Below are positions 14,911-22,450 of a stretch of DNA of 53,454 nucleotides, piece after piece (position 1 is the stretch's first letter; the number at the start of each line of letters is the position of its first letter). Below the pieces are notes generated by a model. That model was not told the origin of the DNA. It was given only the letters and a program-made list of their open reading frames with translations, and did no database searches. Position numbers and translations under genes: made by a program. Source of the DNA: a virus; the IMG/VR virus record IMGVR_UViG_3300033552_000011, positions 1-53,454 of that record. One strand, 5' to 3'.

Positions 14911-16443
14911 TTAAATTAGGAACGGAACTGGCTCTTCTCCAAACTGATCATTGTCGTCTGGGGCAACATACTCATTGACCTGTTCAAACGCTGTTTCGTT
15001 GTACTCCGCCAGACGTTTCAGCAGGCGGATGACAATGATCGTGGCCATGACCGCATCATCGGTTGCTCCGGCTTTCGCCTCATACGTTTGGCCCTTGGCG
15101 ACGAAGTTCTTGAGTTCTTCCAGCAGAACAGATGAATTGACGTTCAGACCGTTTGACACTTTCTCAATCAAGCCCTTGAGCTGCAGACATGCGAGGATCT
15201 TCTTCTTGCCAGATGTAAACACACCAAGCTTCTGCGTACTAGGTTCATCGTTATACAGCTCTGCAAACTCAGGCTGTTTCTCATCGTTCATGTACAGGGC
15301 AGCTACAGCTTCACCGATACCGTTACGTTCGAATGTCCAGATAACATCTGCTCGACCCTTGCCGACAGGTGTGCTGAGAAGGTTCAGAATCCATTTGAGC
15401 TTTGCATAGAGCAGCGGGATATTAATCTCGTTGCTTCGCCACTCTGCGACCTGATTGAGAGATGGGAATTCAAACACCTCGATGACAGAGAAGTCTTTAC
15501 CAGTGCCTGTCGCAGGATCGAGACCGACAAGGTATGTTTTGTTTTGACCACCGATCTCTGAATCAGGAACCCAGAACTTGAAGCCCATGTCCTCGTACAG
15601 GTGAGGACGAGACCGCATGTTGACCAGCTTCATACTGTTCATCAGCAACGCATCGGAGGAAACAAATATGCAATCCAATTCGGCTGCCGCTTTGACTGTG
15701 CCCAGTTTGCCAACCATCTCATCGTAATACTTCTGGCCACGGTCAGGGTGTTCGTGCCAGTATGCGGCCACTGGATAGAAACCATTCGTGCCTGCGTTCG
15801 CGCCACGCCAGAGTTCAGCGAACAAGTCCGTGTCTCCGTTCGGTGTAGAGGTTACAATGAATTGACCACCAGTCGACAGGGATGGAGCGAGCGATGCCCA
15901 CATTTCTTCCTGGATGCGAGGCGAGGCGAAAGCCAATTCGTCCAGCATAACGCCAGCAGGTGAGCTACCACGGCCTGTACGTTCTGATGTTGCTTCCGAA
16001 GAAATCTTCGAGCCGTTGTCGAACTCGAGCATGGTACGGGAATTGAACTTCGCACCAGCCTTGAGCCAGTGTGGTAGTTCATCGTACGCAGTCTTGATGC
16101 GGTCCATGATCTGTACCGCGTGATTCATGTTCTTGGATGCGATGATCAGTTCTTTGTTTGGCTGAAAGTTTGCGATCCACAGGAAGTACATTGCCACTAT
16201 GGTAGTCTTACCAAGCTGTCGGCTGCAGAGCATGACGACGTCTTTGTGGTTCATGAGCGCGTCAAGCATACGCTCCTGGTAACCGTACAGTTCCAGCGGT
16301 ACCAGACCTTTTGTCGGGTGCTTTACCTTGATGTACTTCGTGAAAAAGAATTCAGGATCTTTCATGCAGCGACCAAGGTCTATAATATCTTCTGGCCGGT
16401 ACTCACTATTTTCATGAGCGCGTTTTGATTTTGGGTTTTTCAT
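14911..16443 (-). CDS. 17: Terminase large subunit gp17 (ATPase-nuclease)
   Basis: The DNA-packaging motor and headful nuclease that docks on the portal. In the 510-residue product the N-terminal ATPase has Walker A 'SRQLGKT' at residues 74-80, Walker B 'VMLDE' with Asp168-Glu169, and the coupling motif 'TSTPNG' at 198-203. The C-terminal RNase H-like nuclease shows Asp309 ('GLDPATG'), Glu372 ('FERNG') and Asp462-463 ('ATDDAVM'). All key residues are present and the length is close to other T4-like terminases. The start overlaps the stop of the degenerate paralogue upstream (16440-16443), so both are probably made together. Confidence 0.93.
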   Translation of the reverse strand: MKNPKSKRAHENSEYRPEDIIDLGRCMKDPEFFFTKYIKVKHPTKGLVPLELYGYQERMLDALMNHKDVVMLCSRQLGKTTIVAMYFLWIANFQPNKELIIASKNMNHAVQIMDRIKTAYDELPHWLKAGAKFNSRTMLEFDNGSKISSEATSERTGRGSSPAGVMLDELAFASPRIQEEMWASLAPSLSTGGQFIVTSTPNGDTDLFAELWRGANAGTNGFYPVAAYWHEHPDRGQKYYDEMVGKLGTVKAAAELDCIFVSSDALLMNSMKLVNMRSRPHLYEDMGFKFWVPDSEIGGQNKTYLVGLDPATGTGKDFSVIEVFEFPSLNQVAEWRSNEINIPLLYAKLKWILNLLSTPVGKGRADVIWTFERNGIGEAVAALYMNDEKQPEFAELYNDEPSTQKLGVFTSGKKKILACLQLKGLIEKVSNGLNVNSSVLLEELKNFVAKGQTYEAKAGATDDAVMATIIVIRLLKRLAEYNETAFEQVNEYVAPDDNDQFGEEPVPFLI

Positions 16444-17225
16444 ATGAATTCACACATATAGTTTTGACGCCATGCTTGCATGCCTATCATGGTCATCGTT
16501 CTTTGCTTCCACATATCGGTAAACGACAGGTCATCAATCGTCCGTTTGAAAGATGTAAAAGTGGAGAAGGGTTTAAAGGAGTCTGTCCAAGCAGCTGCAA
16601 ACGAGTTGTTCCTACCATTAGGCGTGGAGGCAATTAGAACTTTGCCGCCTTGAACTATCGTTGGACAGATGTCGTTATAGATTGCACGCTGAATAGCATC
16701 AGGTGCAAACGCGAAAGAATCGAGGTAGACGCGATCGACAGTGCGCCCGCGCATAGAATTTACGTTAAGTGTTTCAACCATAATTGCGGAGCCGTTGTCA
16801 AACTCCATGTACGACTTACGATTGCTCCGAATACTCGGGCGGAGATATGTTGGCACGTGGGTAATCATGTGAGTCAAGATGTCGTACATCTCTTTTGCAA
16901 ACGTCGCGCTGATACCAAAAGCAATTGCCTTGTGACGCGGTTTGAAGATTACTTCCCACAGAATGAATGCAAGCGACATCGTGGTCATGCCAGTGCCGCG
17001 TGGCATCATGGCAACCATGTTCTGTGATCGCTTAACTGTCGTAATAAATTCGCAGTGATAAGTGTCGAGCCGAAGTTGCCGAGCACCTGATGGCGTACGC
17101 AGCATGAGATATTTCCTCATGAAATACAGCGGGTCACCGGCGCACTTGATTAACTCTTCGCCCTGTTCTCGTGAAAGCCTAGACTGACCTCCTAAGCGTC
17201 CACGCTTGGAAATAATCTTCGTCAA
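16440..17225 (-). CDS. Degenerate terminase ATPase paralogue without nuclease domain
   Basis: A 261-residue protein that aligns with the ATPase half of gp17: 'YHCEF...NMVAMMPRGTGMTT', 'SYMEFDNGSAIMVET', 'RVYLDSFAFAPD', 'IASTPNGRNNSF'. The Walker A lysine is Met80 (RGTGMTT instead of RQLGKT) and the Walker B catalytic Glu is Ser170 (LDS instead of LDE). It ends where gp17's nuclease domain would begin ('YMCEFI', matching 'ELDCIF'). The reading frame is intact and overlaps gp17 and the hydrolase gene by ATGA-type junctions, so it is not a decaying fragment. It probably binds gp17 or procapsid as a non-hydrolysing subunit or regulator; that role is inference. Confidence 0.82.
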   Translation of the reverse strand: MTKIISKRGRLGGQSRLSREQGEELIKCAGDPLYFMRKYLMLRTPSGARQLRLDTYHCEFITTVKRSQNMVAMMPRGTGMTTMSLAFILWEVIFKPRHKAIAFGISATFAKEMYDILTHMITHVPTYLRPSIRSNRKSYMEFDNGSAIMVETLNVNSMRGRTVDRVYLDSFAFAPDAIQRAIYNDICPTIVQGGKVLIASTPNGRNNSFAAAWTDSFKPFSTFTSFKRTIDDLSFTDMWKQRTMTMIGMQAWRQNYMCEFI

Positions 17226-17806
17226 CTGGTTTCTCCAAACACGAAGTTCTGAATAGTCCGGACGGTTGCATTACTCAGCAAAACTTCGAAGTGAGTTGCA
17301 TTAATTTCTACTCGTTCGCCAAAGCCGAGACCTTGCTGGCTGGAGATCGTTACCACACCGTCGTTGGGTGCAGGTGACGTATGTAGGTGACCGCCAGTAG
17401 AAACTATTGTGAGGGTTGGGATATCTAATTTCAATTCTCTGCAACGCATGATGTGCGGAGCGCGTGGCACAATGTCGTTGAACACACGTGAACTACCCGG
17501 AAGCCAGCGCAGGGTTTCTGCCGCGCGCGAGCCTTTGAACGGAGTAGAGATCAGTACCAGTCGCTCAACGAGCTGTGGCATATCAGCAGCCACTAGGGTG
17601 GCAATGACGCCACCCAGTGAATGCGCAACCAGCGTTAGCGAATGACCACGTGGAAGCTTTGAAACTACTTCAGCAATAGATGCCTGAAGGTTTTGGTGGC
17701 TTCGGTAATCAATGCAGTGCGCCTGATGTTTTGGCAGCTGGGAGATGATGTAACTGAACGACGTGGAACTTGAATTGAGTCCATGAATGTAAGCAATGTG
17801 TTTCAT
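17222..17806 (-). CDS. Alpha/beta hydrolase (lipase/esterase-like)
   Basis: A compact 194-residue alpha/beta hydrolase. The oxyanion region is 'IHGLNSSS' at 8-14, the nucleophile elbow 'AHSLGG' places Ser63, the acid is probably Asp149 ('PNDGVV') and the base His172 ('NATHFEV'). The complete triad predicts an active serine hydrolase. It has no signal peptide. It lies upstream of the terminase genes and is ATGA-coupled to the degenerate terminase, so it is expressed with packaging genes; roles in lysis or in modifying host lipids are possible. The family is unusual among T4-type morphogenesis genes. Confidence 0.78.
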   Translation of the reverse strand: MKHIAYIHGLNSSSTSFSYIISQLPKHQAHCIDYRSHQNLQASIAEVVSKLPRGHSLTLVAHSLGGVIATLVAADMPQLVERLVLISTPFKGSRAAETLRWLPGSSRVFNDIVPRAPHIMRCRELKLDIPTLTIVSTGGHLHTSPAPNDGVVTISSQQGLGFGERVEINATHFEVLLSNATVRTIQNFVFGETS

Positions 17807-17855
17807 AATGGGACCTTTTCATTCCATCTACGGATGGTTGGAATCGCAGCAAGGT

Positions 17856-17990
17856 TTACTCGCCGTTCTTCTTTTTCTTTACCTTTGGCTTGATCACACC
17901 AGCCCAACGCAAGAATTTATTGCCAAGATAAGTTGTTGCCGCCGTAGCTGCTGCGGCGGCAATTGTCTTACCGATCAAACGCAACAACAT
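17856..17990 (-). CDS. Small basic protein with hydrophobic segment, 44 aa
   Basis: A 44-codon frame starting at 17990. An Ala/Thr-rich hydrophobic segment ('IGKTIAAAAATAATTYLG') is followed by a lysine cluster (KVKKKKNGE). Its ATG overlaps the stop of the upstream gene as TAATG. The N-terminal layout resembles that of the upstream 99-aa protein ('GILKKILVSAVGAAASYYVT'), so the two may be related membrane-associated proteins. Confidence 0.55.
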   Translation of the reverse strand: MLLRLIGKTIAAAAATAATTYLGNKFLRWAGVIKPKVKKKKNGE

Positions 17991-18289
17991 TACACGTCTT
18001 TCTTGTCGTTGTCGTCGGTGTGACCATACCCATTGTCACCACCGTCATAAAGCGACTTCGCTTTATCGACTGCGTTGTTCTTCACTTCAGCAGCACGTGC
18101 TGCTACAGTGTCCTTGGTTTCCATAGCCTTGTTCATGACTTCGTTCTTCATGTCAACAACTTTGGACTTGCCGTCACGCATGCGTGCTTTGAGCGGCTTG
18201 CGCTCGAGTGCAGCCGTAACAACTTTCGTTACGTAGTATGAAGCTGCAGCGCCAACAGCGCTTACGAGGATTTTCTTAAGAATTCCCAT
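17990..18289 (-). CDS. Membrane-anchored helical protein, 99 aa
   Basis: Begins with a short hydrophobic segment ('ILVSAVGAAASYYVTKVV') followed by an amphipathic helical region with LEA-like repeats ('MKNEVMNKAMETKDTVAARA') and a Gly/Asp-rich tail. The ATG at 18289 is chosen since AAGGAG lies at proper distance; the ATG two codons earlier is too close to it. Function unknown; an envelope-associated role fits the sequence. Confidence 0.65.
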   Translation of the reverse strand: MGILKKILVSAVGAAASYYVTKVVTAALERKPLKARMRDGKSKVVDMKNEVMNKAMETKDTVAARAAEVKNNAVDKAKSLYDGGDNGYGHTDDNDKKDV

Positions 18290-18331
18290 GGTCATCTCCT
18301 TAGATTGTGGGGTTAATGCGCGAGATGCGTC

Positions 18332-18889
18332 TTAGTCTAACATTTGATATTCATTCAGCTTAGCGAGTTCTTTCTTGAACTCGTGTGCAAAGCCTTCATT
18401 CCAACGTTTGATGACCGGTGTTTTTGGCCGGTCAAACGTCCATTGAGGTATGCGATAAGCCGTGGCACCAGGATTGGACAGGAGCAACTTCACGTTACGG
18501 GCCGCAACCTTCGCAGCCATCTTGACGCGCTTCGATCCTTCCTTGCTGATACCAATTTCTTTCATACGCTTCGAAATCTTGGTCATCACAACCAGGTTCC
18601 GCAGCGTGTTGTAAAACTCATTGAACCAGCGATTTCCACCGAAGCCTGTTAGCGGTCCACGTCCCCAGCCACCTGTGCTGTTGGTCGTTGTTCCTACAGG
18701 CGGTGGTTGAACTGGTTCACCGGTGATGTCACCAGAACCTCCAGTGCTATCGCCAACTGCTGGCACTCCACCAGCATCACCTCCGCCTTCACCTTCCTCC
18801 ATCAGGAGCATAGGTAACAGGCTCTCGTAGATGGCAAGTCGCTTGCCTTCAAGGAGAGTTGGTGGATTCAGAAGTTCGTCTAGTTTCAT
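18332..18889 (-). CDS. Late protein with MKLxELL leader, candidate head component
   Basis: A 185-residue protein directly behind a late promoter. It opens with 'MKLDELLNPPTLLEGKR', containing a possible prohead-protease site LLE|G, followed by a helix, a long Gly/Pro/Thr-rich linker (about 35-80) and a basic helical C-terminal domain ('RVKMAAKVAARNVKLLL'). The leader resembles that of three other genes here (42291, 42992, 30528). A head-packaged or core protein is the best guess, inferred from the leader and late expression. Confidence 0.62.
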   Translation of the reverse strand: MKLDELLNPPTLLEGKRLAIYESLLPMLLMEEGEGGGDAGGVPAVGDSTGGSGDITGEPVQPPPVGTTTNSTGGWGRGPLTGFGGNRWFNEFYNTLRNLVVMTKISKRMKEIGISKEGSKRVKMAAKVAARNVKLLLSNPGATAYRIPQWTFDRPKTPVIKRWNEGFAHEFKKELAKLNEYQMLD

Positions 18890-18910
18890 GTCGGGTTCCT
18901 GGTGGTGTCT

Positions 18911-18918
18911 TATTTATA
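18911..18918 (-). promoter_or_regulatory. T4-type late promoter, TATAAATA
   Basis: TATAAATA on the minus strand, 22 bases upstream of the start codon at 18889 and just upstream of the stop of the kinase gene, so it sits between two gene runs. Confidence 0.72.
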
Positions 18919-18920
18919 GG

Positions 18921-19658
18921 TTACGAACGGTACCAACCTTCAGCTTTCTTTTTCAGATCAGCTTCATTGAAGATTTCAGGGATCAGGTAACCGCCCTTTG
19001 CAGCAGTCAGTTTTTCAAGCGTGCGAATTCCAACAGGGTTGTCTACCGCCTCGTTGTAGAATCCAGACACCTGCTTGAAGATTTTTTGAATCGCATCATT
19101 GTCCAGCTCACCGTCGTTGTTTGAAACCTCGCGGAAGAAATCAAACTTGCCCTTGAAATACTCCTTGTTCACTTCTGATTCAGCGTAAACTTTCTTGATA
19201 AAGTCCTCGTCAACGTGGCGATCAATTGCTGCGCCGCGTGCTTTGGCTCGCTCAATTGCAACGTCTAGGTTGACATTGATAAACACCATGCCCACATCGT
19301 AGCCAACTGATTCCAAGAGACCGGCACGAGCCAGAATGTTCGACGCATCGTTTGAGGTACCGTCTACAAACAGCGGCAACATCGAGTTCAAATAGTTGAA
19401 CAGCGAAGTGCTCGTGATAGGCCGGGTGCGATCACGGAAGAACGACTTCCATGTTTCATTGTTAGAAGGCATCTTGTATTTCTTCGACAAGAACTCTGTT
19501 GCGATGTCGGTGTTTACAACCTTTGGTGAAATCGTGCCATGCAGCTTAGAAACTGTGTAGGACTTACCTGCACCAGGAATCCCTACAACGAAGAGTGCCT
19601 TGAGGATACCCTTGTCGTTAATTGATTCGTTCATCATGAATTCTTTGAATGTGATCAT
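18921..19658 (-). CDS. Zeta-toxin-like P-loop kinase with capsid-targeting-like leader
   Basis: A 245-residue P-loop kinase: 'FVVGIPGAGKSYTV' (P-loop at 26-33), 'VVNTDIATEF' after the second strand, 'LPLFVDGTSND' and a basic lid segment 'AIERAKARGAAIDRH'. This layout matches zeta-toxin/polynucleotide-kinase-type ATPases. The N-terminus 'MITFKEFMMNES' matches the leader of the paralogous family next to it and offers a protease-like site (M-x-N-E|S, less canonical). The start overlaps the upstream gene's stop by one base. If the leader acts as in T4 internal proteins, the kinase would be packaged and injected. Substrate unknown. Confidence 0.75.
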   Translation of the reverse strand: MITFKEFMMNESINDKGILKALFVVGIPGAGKSYTVSKLHGTISPKVVNTDIATEFLSKKYKMPSNNETWKSFFRDRTRPITSTSLFNYLNSMLPLFVDGTSNDASNILARAGLLESVGYDVGMVFINVNLDVAIERAKARGAAIDRHVDEDFIKKVYAESEVNKEYFKGKFDFFREVSNNDGELDNDAIQKIFKQVSGFYNEAVDNPVGIRTLEKLTAAKGGYLIPEIFNEADLKKKAEGWYRS

Positions 19659-20536
19659 TACTTTGCTTTCAACTTTTTAACTTCGGCCTTGAACTCGTCA
19701 TAGTAACGAGCTGGCACAGAAAGGTATTTACCGGAGAACCAGCACTCACGTGTCTCTCCAGGCAAATCTAAATCTTTGGATGTGATCAGCTTCGCACGCC
19801 AATCTTCTGGCGTAAGCTTCTCAGGAATTTCTGTAGCTGCGATCTGTACCAACTGCGACAGCCAGGAATCGTCGTTAGCTTCCTCAGCGAACTTGTCAGC
19901 CACCTCGTCATTGCCATTGGCTTCTGAATTGAATCGACCCCTGCCATTACTGAATACCTTCTTGATCAGCTTCAGCTTGTCAAGAATGCCCATGTGGTCA
20001 GGGAACTCTTTGTAAAGCTCAGTGCCAACAAAGATTCGGAATGCATCGTCGATCAATCCAAAAATGCCATCGATTCGAACACCATCAAAGTTGTCTGTTA
20101 CTGTGCTACGCTTGAGCACGTTCATTTGATTTAGGTCGTAGTCATCCAGCATCGCAATCTTTACCCCGTCGAACGGGAAGATCATGAGAAGGTTTGATTT
20201 GTCATCGCTCACGGTGCCGACTGCGGATTCAGCATTAGTTGAGCAGAAAATCGATTGCCGACGAGCCGGCCAACCTTTCCAGGCCGGCTGAGAGAAAACG
20301 AATTCTTGTTCTTCAGCGCTGCCACCTCGGGACGTGGATTCGCGAGTGCGGGGTACACGGGTGCGGAGTGGATGATGTTTTTCATCCCAGGCACTGCCAC
20401 TTAGCCGGCACAACGGGTTATTGATATCAGGGAATTGCGAGCAATGGTTCAGAAATTCCTTGGCAGCGGCTTCTACTGAATCGTGCTGTTGGTCTTCTTC
20501 CTCAGCTTCGTTGAGGAACTGTTTGAATGTAATCAC
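19658..20536 (-). CDS. Leader-bearing ART-like family, member A (divergent)
   Basis: 292 residues. The leader 'MITFKQFLNEAEEED' offers a cut site FLNE|A. The body keeps family landmarks: a Cys near 'NHCSQF', 'RRQSIFCST' (like RSxSI in relatives), 'LMIFPFDGVKIAML', an Asp-Leu pair, and a C-terminal 'RECWFSGKYLSV'. The usual Arg-Gly of the first motif reads Arg-Leu-Ser-Gly, and the region around it is Arg-rich, so catalytic activity is doubtful. It is ATGA-coupled to the next paralogue upstream (20533-20536). Confidence 0.72.
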   Translation of the reverse strand: MITFKQFLNEAEEEDQQHDSVEAAAKEFLNHCSQFPDINNPLCRLSGSAWDEKHHPLRTRVPRTRESTSRGGSAEEQEFVFSQPAWKGWPARRQSIFCSTNAESAVGTVSDDKSNLLMIFPFDGVKIAMLDDYDLNQMNVLKRSTVTDNFDGVRIDGIFGLIDDAFRIFVGTELYKEFPDHMGILDKLKLIKKVFSNGRGRFNSEANGNDEVADKFAEEANDDSWLSQLVQIAATEIPEKLTPEDWRAKLITSKDLDLPGETRECWFSGKYLSVPARYYDEFKAEVKKLKAK

Positions 20537-21276
20537 AAGGTGCCTTCCGTTTTTAGGCGAGTATAAAAGTTACGACGGATTGCGACACACTTGCCGCCGA
20601 TCCATAGTTCACGCTTTGTGTCAGAATAGTTGTCGATGGTTTTTGTTGTGGCTAACTCAAGCTTCAATCCTTCAGGACTGTAAGCCTTTTCCAGAGCTGC
20701 TTCAACGTTGTCCGGTGTACCGAATATTTGGATCAAACTCTCAACAATGCTTCCGCCCGAATCATCTGACATTTTCTCTTTGATAGCGTCGACGAACTCA
20801 AGGTAAGAAGACTGTGGCAAATCAAAGCTGCGCCAGATTCCGTTCCAATTGTGAATGCGATGGTCATCTTCTGAATCACCGATTTGAAAACTTGGTGTTG
20901 ACCAAAGATCATAAGCTGCGCAGACACCGATCTTTACACCGTCGTAAGGAAACACCGCATATACAGCACCGAATGCATCAGCGGTGTCTAGGTCATTTGC
21001 CAGGATGATTGACTTGCTCCGCTTCGGATATCCGAGTGACGGAAGGAAATTATCCATGATGTTGGTGTAAAAATTCGATGTGTTGGCAGACTCACGTGTT
21101 GATGCTTCACCATTCAAAAGGAAAGAATCTGAACCTGGGTTCATACCACGCCATAATGGTTCCTTCAGCTTGAGCGCGTCCCCGCAATGCTCTTTGATTA
21201 GAGCAACAGCTTCGGCAACTTCAAGTGCTGTTTTATGCGCACCCGCTTCATTCAGCAGGTATTGTTTAAATCTCAC
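20533..21276 (-). CDS. Leader-bearing ART-like family, member B
   Basis: 247 residues. Leader 'MRFKQYLLNEAGAHK' with possible cut LLNE|A. Family motifs: 'LWRGMN' (Arg43-Gly44), 'RESANTSNFYT', 'PKRSKSIILAN' (about 84-93), 'AFGAVYAVFPYDGVKIGVC', and 'RELWIGGKCVAI' with Glu223. The set Arg-Gly, a Ser-bearing strand followed by helix and Phe/Tyr-Gly, and a late Glu resembles the R-S-E layout of ADP-ribosyltransferases. It sits directly after the small-terminase gene, coupled by ATGA at both ends. Confidence 0.75.
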   Translation of the reverse strand: MRFKQYLLNEAGAHKTALEVAEAVALIKEHCGDALKLKEPLWRGMNPGSDSFLLNGEASTRESANTSNFYTNIMDNFLPSLGYPKRSKSIILANDLDTADAFGAVYAVFPYDGVKIGVCAAYDLWSTPSFQIGDSEDDHRIHNWNGIWRSFDLPQSSYLEFVDAIKEKMSDDSGGSIVESLIQIFGTPDNVEAALEKAYSPEGLKLELATTKTIDNYSDTKRELWIGGKCVAIRRNFYTRLKTEGTL

Positions 21277-21743
21277 TTGATTTCCTTTACTTCGGCATCA
21301 ATCGAAATCATACGCATGATCTCTTCTCGCGATGCAACCACGACGTTGTTCTGATTACGTCCTCCGCTGAATGGAACGAAAGCTGCTTGGCGCTTACGGT
21401 CGCCCTTGACCTTGGCACGGGTTGCAACTGCGTTCAGCGCTATGGTTAGATAGGATGCAGCAACCTCAGCATTACGAGCTGCGTAACGAGGCTCGATGAT
21501 CTGTGTGTACTCGGTCTGCTGTTGGAAGGTTTCGAGTGCAGCGTCATAGATGGCGTCGATGCGCTCATCAATAACTTTGTCATCCTCGTCCTGCTCTTCA
21601 CCCTCAGGTGGTGCAACCATCTCGGCCAGTTCACCTTCGGTTACCTGATCGTACTCTTCCAATTCCTGGCCATCCTCTTCGCGCTCGGTATTGAACAGCT
21701 CGTCAAGCGGGTTCAGAATTGGGTTTTCAGATTTCTGTTTCAT
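21273..21743 (-). CDS. 16: Terminase small subunit gp16
   Basis: gp16 regulates the gp17 motor and recognises packaging DNA. This 156-residue protein has an acidic N-terminal half ('LDELFNTEREEDGQELEEYD') and a helical central core 'YAARNAEVAASYLTIALNAV', followed by basic and polar sequence, a pattern I associate with gp16 of T4-like phages. The call also rests on synteny: it lies in the gp4-to-gp17 interval where gp16 is expected. Unusually, gp16 and gp17 are 5 kb apart, separated by inserted effector-like genes. It overlaps both neighbours by ATGA. Confidence 0.68.
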   Translation of the reverse strand: MKQKSENPILNPLDELFNTEREEDGQELEEYDQVTEGELAEMVAPPEGEEQDEDDKVIDERIDAIYDAALETFQQQTEYTQIIEPRYAARNAEVAASYLTIALNAVATRAKVKGDRKRQAAFVPFSGGRNQNNVVVASREEIMRMISIDAEVKEIK

Positions 21744-22450
21744 TTTCGTACTCCCTTTGCGTTCCGCATTACAGAGCGGTACAGCATCATGTCAACAGCA
21801 ATACATTTGCCGCCGATCCATAGTTCGTGTTCTTTGCCATCATTGTAAATCCCAGATGTGGCGGTAGTAGCAAGCTTAAACTGCTCTGCGTAAGCCTTTG
21901 CTATCGTTTCCTTGATCGTCTTAGGATCGAGGTCTAAGATGTCACGCCTACCTAACAATGCCTTGAAGTCGCTTATTAACTTTGGAAATGACTTGTCGGT
22001 AATATCGTTATCGTTGTAGAAGTTGTTCCAGCGGTTAATGGTTCTTGCCATCGACCTCGGATGATTACTCAGCGAGATTTCAGTCTCAAAAATATCTCGA
22101 CCAGGACAAACACCAATCGTTACTCCGTCATATGGAACGATCGCATATGGTTCACCGTACCCGGCAGCATACTTTCTATTCTTCCAGTTCGCGGCGATGA
22201 TTGATGCGCTTCGCTTCGGGAACTCCTTAGGCAATACCGCATCCAGGATGACCGTGTAATGGTTAGATGTATTTGCTGACTGCCGTTTGCCAGCTGCACC
22301 GTGAATCAAGCCATAGCCATTTTCAAATGGATTCATGCCACGAACGATTGGCAGTTGGCCGATCGCATCTTTACAATGCTTATTCAGTAGCTTCCAGACT
22401 TCCTCTTCAGCGAGATCGGTCTTGTACTGTTTGATTTCGCTGAGTATCAT
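21740..22450 (-). CDS. Leader-bearing ART-like family, member C
   Basis: 236 residues. I choose the ATG at 22450 because it forms an ATGA overlap with the upstream paralogue, as in the rest of the operon; an ATG five codons earlier also exists. The leader is altered ('MILSEIKQYKTDLAEEE') but still offers L-A-E|E. Motifs: 'IVRGMNPF', 'RQSANTSNHYTVILD', 'FPKRSASIIAANW', 'YGEPYAIVPYDGVTIGVC', and 'HELWIGGKCIAVD'. It is closest to member D. Confidence 0.74.
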   Translation of the reverse strand: MILSEIKQYKTDLAEEEVWKLLNKHCKDAIGQLPIVRGMNPFENGYGLIHGAAGKRQSANTSNHYTVILDAVLPKEFPKRSASIIAANWKNRKYAAGYGEPYAIVPYDGVTIGVCPGRDIFETEISLSNHPRSMARTINRWNNFYNDNDITDKSFPKLISDFKALLGRRDILDLDPKTIKETIAKAYAEQFKLATTATSGIYNDGKEHELWIGGKCIAVDMMLYRSVMRNAKGVRK

